Source of the DNA: Sulfitobacter sp. OXR-159 | GTDB lineage: Bacteria > Pseudomonadota > Alphaproteobacteria > Rhodobacterales > Rhodobacteraceae | Assembly (NCBI RefSeq): GCF_034377145.1 | Contig: NZ_CP139707.1 | Location: 186,001 to 250,000 of the forward strand | Length of the DNA stretch: 64,000 nt | Direction: 5' to 3' | Shown: piece after piece, positions 25,891 through 35,712 of the stretch | How the letters are laid out: every line of letters starts with the position of its first letter | How positions within the stretch are numbered: the first letter of the stretch is position 1 | Notes under the pieces: generated by a model | What the model was told of the DNA's origin: nothing | The model's input: the letters and a program-made list of their open reading frames with translations, nothing else | The model's database searches: none | Position numbers and translations under genes: made by a program

Positions 25891-27120
25891 TCATCCCAGC
25901 TTGAGGTTGTCGGTGCCGACGAAACGGTCGAACAGCCAGTAGAGAACGAGGATCAGGATCAAGAGGAGCGAGCCAAGCGCCGCCGCCAGTTCCCAGTTGT
26001 TCGAGACCTGCATGTGGAAGGCGATGATGTTGGAGATCATCTGACCATCGGTGCCTCCCACCAGCGCAGGCGTGATGTAGTAGCCAACCGAGATGATGAA
26101 GACCAAGAGCGCCCCGGCAGACAAGCCCGGCAGGCTCATCGGCAGGTAGATTTTGTACCACGCGCCGATGGGGTTCGAGCCCATCGAAATCGCGGCGCGC
26201 ATGAAGCTCGCGTCGATCCCGCGCATCACCGCGTAGAGCGGCAGCACCATGAAGGGCAGCAGGATATGGGTCATGGCAAGGATGGTGGAGAACTCATTGT
26301 AGAGCAGTTCAATCGGCTCATTGATCAGCCCCGCCCAAATCAGCGTAGAGTTCACCACGCCGCCCGCTTGCAGCAGCGCGATCCAAGCGGTCGTGCGCAC
26401 CAGAAGCGAGGTCCAGAAGGGCAGCAGCACAAAGACCATCAGAAAATTCGCCATCGCCGGAGAGGCTTGGGACATGTAGAAGGCCAGCGGATAGCCGAGC
26501 AACATGGTCAGCCCGGTGATGATCAGCGCCATCTTCAGCGTCTTGGTATAGAGCTGTTTGTAGATCTGCGTGTCGCGCATGACGATTTCGCCCTCGGCGT
26601 CGTACTCCAGATCGACGGCGGTAAGGTAATAGCTTGAGGTGTAGGCCTGCCCGGCACTGCGGATCGCGCGCCATGTGGCGGGTTTGGCCCAGCGGTCATT
26701 CTCGGCCAGCAGCATCTCGGCCCCGTTGGCGGCGAGTTCCGCATCATCGGCACGGCGCAGACCGCGGGCGGTGGATTTGATCACGCTCGACATGCCCGGC
26801 AGGGCGCGGTTGATCTCATCGGCGAATTTGCCGGAGGTGCGGTTGCCCGCCATGCGCTTCATGTCGATGGCCATTTGCGTCACCACAGCCGGATCGGGCA
26901 GGGTCTCACCCTCCCAGTCTTCCAGCATGGTCAGCGTCTCAGGCACCAGTTCGGCGACCGTCGGGTTATAGACACTGCGAAACAGCATCGTGGTGATCGG
27001 GGCCACAAAGGCAAAAAGGATAAAGACCAGCAGCGGCACCACGAACAAAAACGCCTGCAGGCGGCGTCTGCGCATTTGGCGACGGGCGTTGGCGGCGTCT
27101 TGGGAACTGAGGCTGGACAC
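25891..27120 (-). CDS. ABC transporter permease, polyamine (PotB) type, extended
   Basis: This permease has 409 residues, clearly longer than the 280-300 of PotB. The first helix (about 22-42, FLFVVPLLVFILFAFVAP) is followed by an extra soluble segment of about 140 residues (about 50-190). The remaining helices and the EAA loop (SMGSNPIGAWYKIYLPMSLPG) come after it. Such inserts are known in permeases of the large PotB-like subgroup in alphaproteobacteria. It pairs with the downstream 282-residue permease. Sequence does not name the substrate. Confidence 0.83.
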   Translation of the reverse strand: MSSLSSQDAANARRQMRRRRLQAFLFVVPLLVFILFAFVAPITTMLFRSVYNPTVAELVPETLTMLEDWEGETLPDPAVVTQMAIDMKRMAGNRTSGKFADEINRALPGMSSVIKSTARGLRRADDAELAANGAEMLLAENDRWAKPATWRAIRSAGQAYTSSYYLTAVDLEYDAEGEIVMRDTQIYKQLYTKTLKMALIITGLTMLLGYPLAFYMSQASPAMANFLMVFVLLPFWTSLLVRTTAWIALLQAGGVVNSTLIWAGLINEPIELLYNEFSTILAMTHILLPFMVLPLYAVMRGIDASFMRAAISMGSNPIGAWYKIYLPMSLPGLSAGALLVFIISVGYYITPALVGGTDGQMISNIIAFHMQVSNNWELAAALGSLLLILILVLYWLFDRFVGTDNLKLG

Positions 27121-27147
27121 GCGTTTACTCTTCTATAGGGGTTGGTT

Positions 27148-27173
27148 GCCCCGCGCCCGGTCAGGCGCGGGGC
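27148..27173 (-). terminator. Intercistronic hairpin after binding-protein gene
   Basis: GCCCCGCGCC (27148-27157) and GGCGCGGGGC (27164-27173) form a perfect ten-pair stem with a six-base loop, between the binding-protein stop and the permease start. Such stems often protect the upstream message so that the binding protein is made in excess. Partial termination is also possible. Confidence 0.65.
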
Positions 27174-27180
27174 AGGGTGC

Positions 27181-28224
27181 TTATTGCAGCAGCCATTCGT
27201 TGAACTTCTCGCCCAACGTCTCACCATAGTCGGCCCAGAAGATACCATCGGCCTTCACGCCCTCATCAAGGTGCGCGGTGGGCAGGTCTTTCTTGACCTC
27301 TTCGGGCAGCAGCGCCTGAGCAGAGGCGCGGGTCGGGCCGTAGGCCACGTCCTGCATCCCCGAGAGCGGCACGGTGCCTGTGGCGAACTTGATGAACTCC
27401 ATCGCCTCTTCTTTCTTCTCGGTGCCTTTCATGATCGCCCAAACGTCGAGGTCATAGATGTGGCTGTCCCAGACGATCTCGAAGGGGGCGCCATCGTCCT
27501 TGATTGCGGCAAAGATACGACCGTTGGCGGATTGCACCATGGTGGCACCGCCGTCGTTCAGCAGGACGGGGGCCTGAGACCAGCTGTCATACCAAGTGAT
27601 CTCGTCCTTGATGGTGTCGAGCTTGGCGAAGGCTTGGGCTTGGCCCTCTTCGGTGGCGAGCACTTCATAGACTTCTTCGGGGGCAACGCCATCGGCCAGC
27701 AGCGCCCATTCCATGTTCACTTGGGGGCGCTTGCGCAGACCACGTTTGCCGGGGAACTTCTCGGTGTCAAAGAAGTCTTCGATGGTTTTCGGGCCTTCGC
27801 CGTTTTCGGTGTTCACCGCAAAGACGACGGACCAAACGATATTGCCGACGCCACACTCATTGGCTAGCGCGTCTTCGATGAAGTCATCCGCCGCCGGGGT
27901 GCCATCATCGCCATCGGGCAGAACCGATTGGTCGATCACTTCCAGATAACCTTCGGCGCAAGCGCGTTCGAGGTCGATCACTTCGATGTCGACGACATCC
28001 CACAGGATGTTGCCCGCTTCGACCTGCGCCTTCATCTCAGCAACGCCGCCGCCGTAGTCCTCGAACAGGACGTTGGTGCCGGATTCCTTCATGTAGGGTT
28101 CAATCATGTGCTCCATCTGTGCCGCGCCATAGGCGCCGCCAAAAGATGTCACTGTCAGATCCTGGGCCAGAGCAGGGCTGGCAAGCAGCGCCGTCGTGGC
28201 CAGATACGTCAGATGTTTCTTCAT
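27181..28224 (-). CDS. Periplasmic substrate-binding protein, polyamine (PotD) type
   Basis: This 347-residue protein has a signal peptide (about 1-20, ASPALAQ) and an extracellular solute-binding fold (DLTVTSFGGAYGAAQ, NILWDVVDIEV, DSWSQAPVLLNDGGA, WDSHIYDLDVWAI). The acidic pocket residues seen in PotD/PotF-like proteins appear plausible (Asp and Glu in WDVVDIE, several Trp/Tyr), but I cannot assign the ligand. It lies between the ATPase gene (upstream) and the permeases (downstream). Confidence 0.85.
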   Translation of the reverse strand: MKKHLTYLATTALLASPALAQDLTVTSFGGAYGAAQMEHMIEPYMKESGTNVLFEDYGGGVAEMKAQVEAGNILWDVVDIEVIDLERACAEGYLEVIDQSVLPDGDDGTPAADDFIEDALANECGVGNIVWSVVFAVNTENGEGPKTIEDFFDTEKFPGKRGLRKRPQVNMEWALLADGVAPEEVYEVLATEEGQAQAFAKLDTIKDEITWYDSWSQAPVLLNDGGATMVQSANGRIFAAIKDDGAPFEIVWDSHIYDLDVWAIMKGTEKKEEAMEFIKFATGTVPLSGMQDVAYGPTRASAQALLPEEVKKDLPTAHLDEGVKADGIFWADYGETLGEKFNEWLLQ

Positions 28225-28284
28225 CGGGTCTCTCCTTGTTGTGTCCAGGTCTTTTGCGGGGCCCCGGTTTGCCCCCGGTCGCCC

Positions 28285-29376
<1,092 letters not shown>

Positions 29377-29423
29377 TGTGCCGCGGCTCTCCCTGTCGCT
29401 GGGGGGAGTTAAACAGGTGCGAT

Positions 29424-29459
29424 GATTCTAAACAATATGTTGTATCGTTTAAGAGAATC
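29424..29459. promoter_or_regulatory. Imperfect inverted repeat upstream of the transporter operon
   Basis: GATTCT...AGAATC (outer arms), AAAC...GTTT (middle) and ACAA-TATG-TTGT (inner) lie symmetrically in 36 bases of AT-rich DNA, 48-83 bases before the ATPase gene. It is a candidate operator for a regulator that is not encoded nearby. The 251-base gap to the next gene holds nothing else I can name. Confidence 0.35.
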
Positions 29460-29627
29460 GGCCCCCCTTAAGGCGCTTATCGGGTGAGCATGTGACCACT
29501 TTGGCGGCACAGTCGGCAGGTTTTGGCATCCCGGGCGGGAAATTTATGACCCCGCGCCTATGTGGATAGCCAACCGCATGGGCAAGATTGTCCGGCAGAC
29601 TGGGATGACCACATGGAGACAGCACCG

Positions 29628-30710
29628 ATGGGCAAACGTATCGCAATCGTAGGGGGCGGGTATCTGGGGGCAGATCTGGCCAAGGCGATGGACGACATTG
29701 CCGATGTCACATTGATCGAACCGCGCAGCCATTTTGTGCATGCCTCTGCGATGATCCGCGCCGTGGTGCAGCCCAGTTTGGTCGAAGACTCGCTGATCCC
29801 CTATGACCGCTTGCTGAAACGCGGCCGTGTCGTTGCGGCGCGGGCGACGGGTGTGGACGGGGAGGGTGTGACCCTTGATAGCGGCGCGCGGGTCGACGCA
29901 GATTACATCGTTGTCGCGACCGGCTCAAACTATGCCGCGCCCTTCAAGCCCAAAGGCGCAGACATCGACGGGTTGCGGGCCGCGAGCCGAGCCGCGCATG
30001 AAAAGCTACAGGCGGCCAAGACCGTCGGCATCATCGGCGCCGGGGCTGTGGGGGTTGAGCTTGCGGGCGAGATTGCCGAGGCCATGCCCGACAAAAAGAT
30101 CACCGTGATCACCATGGACGACAAGCTCTTTGCGGCCAAGCCGGACAGCCTTGGGGCTTCGCTGAGCAAGAAGTTAAAGGCCAGCGGGGTGGAGCTTATC
30201 CTCGGCAAAAAGGTCGAAGGGCTTACCTCTATGACAGAGCCGCATGCGGGCAGTGTGACCCTCGAAGGAGGACCTGAACGCGCATTCGATCTGATCTTTC
30301 CCGTGTTGGGGGCGCGCGCCTGTTCTGACCTGCTGAAGAACCTTCCCGGCGCAGAGGTCACCGCCGCAGAGCGGATCAAGACCGATGGCCATCTGCGCCC
30401 CTCGTCCCTGCCCAACGTCTTTGCCGCCGGGGACGTGGCGGACCCCGGTGACAACATGACCATCGTCGCGGTCAGCCGGCAATTGCCTTGGTTGAAAAAG
30501 ACCCTCACCGGGCTGATCACGGGCCGCAAACTGGCGGATATGAAAACCTACCGCCCGTGGGGTACGGAGGCGCCGATCGTGCTGCCCTTGGGGCCGGAGC
30601 GCGGCAATAGCTTTTTGATGCTGTTCACAGCAGGCGATTGGATAACGAAAAAGGTGAAAGGCGCGGATCTGTTCGTGCCAAAGTACCAAAAGCTGCTGAA
30701 CCGTCGCTGA
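29628..30710 (+). CDS. FAD/NAD(P)-dependent oxidoreductase, AIF/FSP1-like
   Basis: This 360-residue flavoprotein is of the pyridine-nucleotide disulfide oxidoreductase / NDH-2-like group. It has an N-terminal FAD motif (IAIVGGGYLGADLAKAM), a central NAD(P) motif (VGIIGAGAVGVELAGEIAEAM) and the C-terminal FAD-binding NVFAAGDVAD. No redox CxxxxC of disulfide reductases is present. It resembles apoptosis-inducing-factor-like quinone reductases (FSP1/AIFM2), so a soluble or peripheral NAD(P)H:quinone reductase is the best guess. ATG at 29628 with GGAGA upstream; an ATG five codons earlier is possible. Confidence 0.75.
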   Translation: MGKRIAIVGGGYLGADLAKAMDDIADVTLIEPRSHFVHASAMIRAVVQPSLVEDSLIPYDRLLKRGRVVAARATGVDGEGVTLDSGARVDADYIVVATGSNYAAPFKPKGADIDGLRAASRAAHEKLQAAKTVGIIGAGAVGVELAGEIAEAMPDKKITVITMDDKLFAAKPDSLGASLSKKLKASGVELILGKKVEGLTSMTEPHAGSVTLEGGPERAFDLIFPVLGARACSDLLKNLPGAEVTAAERIKTDGHLRPSSLPNVFAAGDVADPGDNMTIVAVSRQLPWLKKTLTGLITGRKLADMKTYRPWGTEAPIVLPLGPERGNSFLMLFTAGDWITKKVKGADLFVPKYQKLLNRR

Positions 30711-30839
30711 CGGGGCGCTTTTCGTAGTCTGAAAGTGACGTGGCATATACCTAAGAATAGGGCCGTTATCCTGACGCCAGCAGGCATTGAGCGGCGACAT
30801 GTGTGAAGGTTGATAAACGTCAACTCAGGAGCACAAGCC

Positions 30840-31019
30840 ATGTCCATTCAGTTCAGCCACAGTTTCGATGCCGCCCAAAACGTCACAGAGATCACCCCGA
30901 TCACCGCCTGCGTCAGCATGGGCAAATACGCGACCGCGCAGGGGGAGCTTGTCTGGCAAAAGGGTGAGATCGCCTGCATCCGCTCCGACACGGCGCTGTT
31001 TGTCGGCAAACGCATTTAA
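30840..31019 (+). CDS. Small unknown protein, 59 residues
   Basis: I do not recognise this protein. The ATG at 30840 is preceded by AGGAG at a good distance, and the frame has normal codon use for the window. The product is soluble, with no membrane segment. It reads MSIQFSHSFDAAQNV, then ITACVSMGKYATAQGELVWQ, and ends FVGKRI. One Cys lies near residue 24 and one near 45. It sits between an FSP1-like oxidoreductase and a lone receiver domain, all on the same strand with gaps of 75-130 bases. Confidence 0.55.
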   Translation: MSIQFSHSFDAAQNVTEITPITACVSMGKYATAQGELVWQKGEIACIRSDTALFVGKRI

Positions 31020-31094
31020 GCATTCACACGATATTAAGTGCCACGCCGCTACGGTGGCCCCCGGGGCGTTGTTTAGAAGGTAAGGTGCGGTGAA

Positions 31095-31490
31095 ATGAAC
31101 TGGAATGCTATCGTTATAGACGATTCAGAGATTGCGCGGCAGTTCATTCAGGCGTCCCTCGCCGAAGTCGGATTTTCATGCGTGGCGGATTATGGATGCC
31201 CCGCCCAAGCCTTGGCCGCGCTCGCGAAGGAACGGATCGCGACAGATGTGATCATCACGGATTTCATGATGCCCGCGATGGACGGGCTTGAGTTTTGTAG
31301 CCATGTCAGAGGTCTGCCATTCTACCACGGCGTTCCGGTCGTCATGATCTCAACCCGAAAAGACGCGGATCTGCTGCGCCGCGCTTTGGCAGCAGGGGCA
31401 AGCGACTGTTTGAAAAAGCCTTTTAGCCTGTCAGAGCTTGGAAGGCGGCTGCAGTTATGTCTGAAAAACGCAGGCGTTGCGGTTCAATAG
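31095..31490 (+). CDS. Single-domain response regulator (CheY-like receiver)
   Basis: This 131-residue protein is only a receiver domain. The acidic pair is D9/D10 (IVIDDSE), the phosphoacceptor D56 (IITDFMMPAMDG), the switch Ser/Thr follows in MISTRKDAD, and the conserved Lys is in LKKPFSL (K108). No output domain or histidine kinase is nearby, so it would work by protein contact or as a phosphate relay. Its signalling partner is unknown. Start at 31095 after a weak AAGGTGCGG. Two hairpins follow the stop. Confidence 0.9.
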   Translation: MNWNAIVIDDSEIARQFIQASLAEVGFSCVADYGCPAQALAALAKERIATDVIITDFMMPAMDGLEFCSHVRGLPFYHGVPVVMISTRKDADLLRRALAAGASDCLKKPFSLSELGRRLQLCLKNAGVAVQ

Positions 31491-31497
31491 CGGGTGC

Positions 31498-31540
31498 GTC
31501 TGCACGCAGACTGGGCGGCATAACGCCCCGTTGCGGGGCG
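31498..31540 (+). terminator. Two hairpins after the receiver gene
   Basis: GTCTGC-AC-GCAGAC (31498-31511, starting just past the stop) and CGCCCCG-TTG-CGGGGCG (31524-31540) are perfect stems. No T run follows. They may mark the 3' end of the message. Confidence 0.4.
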
Positions 31541-31597
31541 CGTAGCGTCGGGGTCGGTTAAGACCTGATCTACAGTCAATCATCTGTCGGGGAATAT

Positions 31598-31683
31598 TGG
31601 TGCCCAGGAGAGGACTCGAACCTCCACACCGTTGCCAGTACTAGCACCTGAAGCTAGCGCGTCTACCATTCCGCCACCTGGGC
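31598..31683 (-). tRNA. tRNA-Leu (anticodon CAG)
   Basis: An 86-base minus-strand class II tRNA with encoded CCA. The acceptor GCCCAGG pairs with CCTGGGC. The D arm is GGCGGAATGGTAGACGC, the anticodon stem GCTAG/CTAG(C) holds the loop TTCAGGT with CAG, and there is a variable arm (TGGCAACGGTG). The T arm is GGAGG-TTCGAGT-CCTCT. It lies alone between two plus-strand genes. Confidence 0.96.
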
Positions 31684-31851
31684 ACGTATCGTGTGGGGTG
31701 CTCTAAGGCTCAGCCGGGTGACTGTCAATCGCAATTTGAGCGAAATCTAGAAAATCCTGCGCGAGGATCGCTACAACCGGGGGTTTGGCCTTGTGACAGC
31801 GGCGGCGCACGGGTACATCCTGTCAGAGAATTTATCTACAGGAGCGGCAGA

Positions 31852-32838
31852 ATGTCTAAGCTGGTCACGATTTATGGCGGTTCGGGGTTTGTCGGACGCT
31901 ATATCGCGTATCGCATGGCCAGAGCTGGTTGGCGGGTACGGGTGGCGGTGCGCCACCCCAACGAAGCGCTCTTTGTGCGGACCTATGGTGTGGTTGGCCA
32001 AGTCGAACCTGTTTTGTGCAACATTCGCAACGATGGCTCCGTGCGCGACGCCCTGCGTGGGGCGGACGCGGTCGTGAACTGCGTGGGCATTCTGGTCGAA
32101 ACCGGCAAGAACAGCTTTGACGCGGTGCAGTCCGAAGGGGCGGAGCGTATCGCCCATATGGCCGCAACCGAAGGAGTTGGTCGTTTCGTGCATGTCTCTG
32201 CCATCGGCGCGGACATGGAGGCCGAGAGCGACTATGCCCGCACCAAGGGCGAGGGCGAGGCCGCCATTCTCAAACATATGCCTGAGGCCGTGATTCTGCG
32301 CCCCTCGATCATGTTTGGCCCCGAGGATGAGTTCTTTAACCGCTTTGCGGGCATGACCCGCACCGGCCCGATCCTACCGGTCGCCGGTGCCTCTACCCGG
32401 TTCCAGCCGGTCTTTGTCGATGACGTTGCCAAAGCGGCCGAAAAGGCTCTGGAGGGGCAGGCCCCCGCGGGTGTCTATGAGCTTGGTGGCCCTGATGTGG
32501 ATACTTTCCGCGGCCTGATGCAGCGTATGCTTGAGGTGATTCACCGTCGGCGTTTGGTGCTCAACATGCCGTGGTTCTTAGCCAAGATCGTCGCCTTTGG
32601 GTTCGACATGGTGCAGGCCGCGACCTTTGGTCTTTTCACCAACAAGATGCTGACCCGCGATCAGGTCAAAAACCTGCGCAATGACAACGTTGTGGCAGAA
32701 GGGGCGCGCGGCTTTACCGAGCTTGGCATCACCCCCACCGCGATGGACGCGGTGCTGCCCGACTATCTCTGGCGGTTCCGACCCTCGGGGCAGTATGACG
32801 CCATCAAAGCATCGGCACGTAACCTGCGGCAGGGATAA
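31852..32838 (+). CDS. NDUFA9-like NAD(P)-binding protein (complex I associated family)
   Basis: This 328-residue atypical short-chain dehydrogenase is close to the NDUFA9 subunit of respiratory complex I. It has the Rossmann motif [19 protein letters not shown] at the N-terminus and [50 protein letters not shown] later. In alphaproteobacteria such proteins are found as possible assembly factors or supernumerary partners of complex I; direct evidence here is only sequence type. The ATG at 31852 follows ACAGGAG; the frame further upstream is rejected. Its stop overlaps the uppP start (TAATG). Confidence 0.85.
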   Translation: MSKLVTIYGGSGFVGRYIAYRMARAGWRVRVAVRHPNEALFVRTYGVVGQVEPVLCNIRNDGSVRDALRGADAVVNCVGILVETGKNSFDAVQSEGAERIAHMAATEGVGRFVHVSAIGADMEAESDYARTKGEGEAAILKHMPEAVILRPSIMFGPEDEFFNRFAGMTRTGPILPVAGASTRFQPVFVDDVAKAAEKALEGQAPAGVYELGGPDVDTFRGLMQRMLEVIHRRRLVLNMPWFLAKIVAFGFDMVQAATFGLFTNKMLTRDQVKNLRNDNVVAEGARGFTELGITPTAMDAVLPDYLWRFRPSGQYDAIKASARNLRQG

Positions 32839-33644
32839 TGGAACAGTCAACCACTCTGATCGCCGCCTTTCTGGGTTTGCTGGAGGGGCTGACAGAGTTC
32901 ATCCCCGTATCTTCGACCGGGCATCTTCTGTTGGCCGGTCACTTCTTGGGCTTTGAGAGCGCCGGGCGGACCTTTGAGGTCGTGATCCAATTGGGCGCGG
33001 TGCTGGCGATCCTGACAGTTTATTCCGCACGGCTTTGGGCGGTATTCTCCGCCGCGCCGCATGATCCGCAGGCACGGCGGTTCATCTGGTCGGTGCTTCT
33101 GGCCTTTCTGCCTGCGGTGTTCATCGGCGTCTTGGCCCATGATTTCATCAAGACGGTCCTGTTCGAAACACCTCTGCTGATCGCCATCATGTTGGTGCTG
33201 GGCGGGGTGGTGCTGCTGATCGTGGATCGCATCGCACCTGCGCCGACCCATTCCGACGCGACCAAATTCCCGCTTTCCATGGCGTTCAAGATCGGCGTCA
33301 TCCAATGCCTTGCCATGGTGCCGGGCACCTCGCGGTCGGGCGCGACGATCGTTGGCGCCCTGTTGCTGGGGGCCAGCAAACGCGCCGCGGCGGAATTCTC
33401 GTTCTTTTTGTCGATGCCGACGATGGCGGGCGCCTTTGCCTATGACATCTACAAGAACCGCGATGTGCTGGATGCCTCTGCCATGGGCGAGATTGCTGTG
33501 GGCTTTGTCATGGCCTTTATCTCTGCCGTCTTCGTAGTGCGTTGGGTGCTCGATTACATCAGCCGCTATGGCTATGCGCTTTTTGGGTGGTGGCGAATCC
33601 TTGTAGGTGGTGTCGTGATCATTGCGCTTTGGGCAGGGTTTTGA
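32838..33644 (+). CDS. uppP: Undecaprenyl-diphosphatase
   Basis: UppP (BacA) removes a phosphate from undecaprenyl diphosphate in the membrane and so recycles the lipid carrier for peptidoglycan and polysaccharides. The 268-residue protein has about eight helices and both catalytic motifs: [17 protein letters not shown] (about 14-30) and [19 protein letters not shown] (about 160-178). It begins on the last base of the preceding stop codon, so translation is coupled. A hairpin follows 5 bases after the stop. Confidence 0.96.
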   Translation: MEQSTTLIAAFLGLLEGLTEFIPVSSTGHLLLAGHFLGFESAGRTFEVVIQLGAVLAILTVYSARLWAVFSAAPHDPQARRFIWSVLLAFLPAVFIGVLAHDFIKTVLFETPLLIAIMLVLGGVVLLIVDRIAPAPTHSDATKFPLSMAFKIGVIQCLAMVPGTSRSGATIVGALLLGASKRAAAEFSFFLSMPTMAGAFAYDIYKNRDVLDASAMGEIAVGFVMAFISAVFVVRWVLDYISRYGYALFGWWRILVGGVVIIALWAGF

Positions 33645-33649
33645 CGCTT

Positions 33650-33666
33650 AGGTCCGTATCGGACCT
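33650..33666 (+). terminator. Hairpin after uppP
   Basis: AGGTCCG-TAT-CGGACCT is a perfect seven-pair stem five bases after the stop. The following TAAATGATGC has no real T run, so termination strength is uncertain. Confidence 0.45.
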
Positions 33667-33758
33667 TAAATGATGCATAAAAATGACCTGGGGGCGATCC
33701 ATTTGCCCGGAAAGAGGTAAATAGGTCAGCACTGCTGTCTTTTATTTACTTGGGCGCT

Positions 33759-33770
33759 CTCGTATACGAG
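33759..33770. promoter_or_regulatory. 12-bp palindrome upstream of gltD
   Basis: CTCGTATACGAG is a perfect palindrome, 33 bases before the gltD start and 16 bases before its ribosome site AAGGAG. It is placed where an operator or a -10 region (TATACG inside it) of the glutamate synthase operon would lie. No regulator can be named. Confidence 0.4.
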
Positions 33771-33803
33771 CCTTCTGACGGAATTTGTCGAAGGAGCGGG
33801 TAT

Positions 33804-35237
33804 ATGGCGAAGCAGGTCATGCTGAAATTTACAGACGTTGCGCGGGATATGCCCGAAAAGCGCCCGCCCGATTTGCGCCGGACGGATTTCGACGAGATTT
33901 ATGCCGAATATGCAGATGCCAAAGCGGCTGAACAGTCCAGCCGGTGCAGCCAATGCGGCGTGCCCTACTGCCAGACCCATTGCCCTTTGCACAACAACAT
34001 CCCCGACTGGCTTCGCCTGACTGCGGAAGGGCGTCTGCAAGAGGCCTATGAGATCAGTCAGGCGACCAATACCTTCCCCGAGATCTGTGGCCGCATCTGC
34101 CCGCAGGACCGCCTGTGCGAAGGCAACTGCGTGATCGAGCAGTCGGGCCATGGCACCGTCACCATCGGCTCGATCGAGAAATACATAACCGACACCGCAT
34201 GGGAGCAGGGCTGGGTCAAACCCGCCGCCCCACGCGAAGAGCGCGCTGAAAGCGTTGGCATCATCGGTGCCGGCCCCGGCGGTCTGGCAGCGGCGGACAT
34301 GCTGCGCCGCGCGGGGGTGCAGGTCACCATCTATGACCGCTACGACCGTGCGGGCGGGTTGCTGACCTATGGCATCCCCGGCTTCAAGCTGGAGAAAGAC
34401 GTGGTCGAGCGCCGCAATGCACAGCTCGCCGAAGGTGGCGTGACCTTTGAATTGAACTGCGATGTGGGCGTCGACCTTAGCTTTGGCGCGATCCGGGGCA
34501 AACATGACGCGGTGATCATTGCCACCGGCGTTTACAAAACGCGCGAGATCGAAGCCCCCGGCGTGGGCGGGTTCGGTGTGGAGCGGGCGATTGACTTCCT
34601 CACCGCCTCCAACCGCAAAAGCTTTGGCGACTCGGTCGATGAATTCGAAAATGGCCGTCTGAATGCTGCGGGTAAGAAAGTCGTCGTGATCGGCGGTGGC
34701 GACACCGCGATGGACTGCGTGCGCACCTCGATCCGCCAAGGCGCGGAGAGCGTGAAATGCCTCTACCGTCGGGACCGGGCCAATATGCCGGGCAGCCAAC
34801 GCGAAGTACAAAACGCCGAGGAAGAAGGCGTGATCTTTGAATGGCTCAGCGCACCCAAGGGCTTTGTCGGCGATCCGGTGACCGGCGTCATGGTTCAGAA
34901 AATGCGCCTTGGCGCGCCGGATGTCACTGGCCGTCAGGCGCCCGAGGTCATCGAAGGTGCGGATTACGTCGAAGAGGCCGATCTGGTCATCATGGCTCTG
35001 GGCTTTGAACCCGAAGACCTGCCGACCCTTTGGAACGAGCCGGACCTGCCGGTGAACCGCTGGGGCACGATCAAAGCCGATTACGTCACCGGGGCGACGG
35101 CGCTTGATGGCGTCTATGCCGTGGGCGACATCGTGCGCGGGGCGAGCCTTGTGGTCTGGGCCATCAAGGATGGCCGCGACTGCGCGCAGGCGATCCTTGA
35201 TGATTTCAACGGGGCGCAGCGCATCGCTGCGGAATGA
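33804..35237 (+). CDS. gltD: Glutamate synthase small subunit
   Basis: GltD oxidises NADPH and passes electrons to GltB for reductive transfer of the glutamine amide to 2-oxoglutarate. The 477 residues carry N-terminal 4Fe-4S cysteines (RCSQCGVPYCQTHCP; CGRICPQDRLCEGNC), the FAD motif SVGIIGAGPGGLAAADML and the NADPH motif VVVIGGGDTAMDCVRTS, ending with the conserved GVYAVGDIVRGASLVVWAI. The ATG at 33804 follows AAGGAG. It is the first gene of gltD-gfa-gfa-gltB, the reverse of the usual gltB-gltD order. Confidence 0.96.
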   Translation: MAKQVMLKFTDVARDMPEKRPPDLRRTDFDEIYAEYADAKAAEQSSRCSQCGVPYCQTHCPLHNNIPDWLRLTAEGRLQEAYEISQATNTFPEICGRICPQDRLCEGNCVIEQSGHGTVTIGSIEKYITDTAWEQGWVKPAAPREERAESVGIIGAGPGGLAAADMLRRAGVQVTIYDRYDRAGGLLTYGIPGFKLEKDVVERRNAQLAEGGVTFELNCDVGVDLSFGAIRGKHDAVIIATGVYKTREIEAPGVGGFGVERAIDFLTASNRKSFGDSVDEFENGRLNAAGKKVVVIGGGDTAMDCVRTSIRQGAESVKCLYRRDRANMPGSQREVQNAEEEGVIFEWLSAPKGFVGDPVTGVMVQKMRLGAPDVTGRQAPEVIEGADYVEEADLVIMALGFEPEDLPTLWNEPDLPVNRWGTIKADYVTGATALDGVYAVGDIVRGASLVVWAIKDGRDCAQAILDDFNGAQRIAAE

Positions 35238-35238
35238 A

Positions 35239-35712
35239 ATGAGTGCTGGTGCAGCCATCAAAGCGGACAACGCCATGGGGGGGGAAGCTCACCACGGCCA
35301 CTGTCTGTGCGGCGCGGTCACGGTGGATGTGACCGGGCCGTTGGCTGCGATTTCGGCCTGTCATTGTGACCTCTGCACCCGGTGGAGCGGCTCTGTCCAG
35401 ATGGGGATCGAAGTGCCACGCGCGCGGGTTTCCCACAAGGGACCGATCCGGACCTATGCCTCATCCTCCTTTGCCGAGCGGGCGTGGTGCGAGACCTGCG
35501 GCACGGCGGTTTGGTTTGCCGATACCAAAGGAGAGAACGCGGAGCTGCTGGAACTGGCTCCGGGGCTCTTCGATGGCTTCGGCGGGGCAAAGCTGGCGCG
35601 TGTGGTCTATGCCGACCGCGCCCCAAGCAACTTTGCCCTGGCCGGAGAACTGGAGCGGGTGAGCAAAGCCGATTACGAGGCCCGCGCCCTGCATGTGGAG
35701 GACAAGCAATGA
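35239..35712 (+). CDS. GFA-family (CENP-V/GFA) zinc protein, first copy
   Basis: This 157-residue member of the glutathione-dependent formaldehyde-activating (GFA) fold family binds zinc through cysteines. The Cys motifs are all present: GHCLCGAVTV, ACHCDLCTRWSG and WCETCGTAVWF. True Gfa speeds glutathione addition to formaldehyde, though this role is disputed, and most family members have no known reaction. It starts one base after the gltD stop, so it is likely coupled; a start at 35275 (MGGEAHHGHC) is also possible. It is clearly paralogous to the next gene. Confidence 0.85.
   Translation: MSAGAAIKADNAMGGEAHHGHCLCGAVTVDVTGPLAAISACHCDLCTRWSGSVQMGIEVPRARVSHKGPIRTYASSSFAERAWCETCGTAVWFADTKGENAELLELAPGLFDGFGGAKLARVVYADRAPSNFALAGELERVSKADYEARALHVEDKQ

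Noticed and set aside
33726..35276. Open frame of 516 codons antisense to gltD
   Set aside because: It mirrors gltD, which carries all Fe-S, FAD and NADPH motifs. The antisense product has none.
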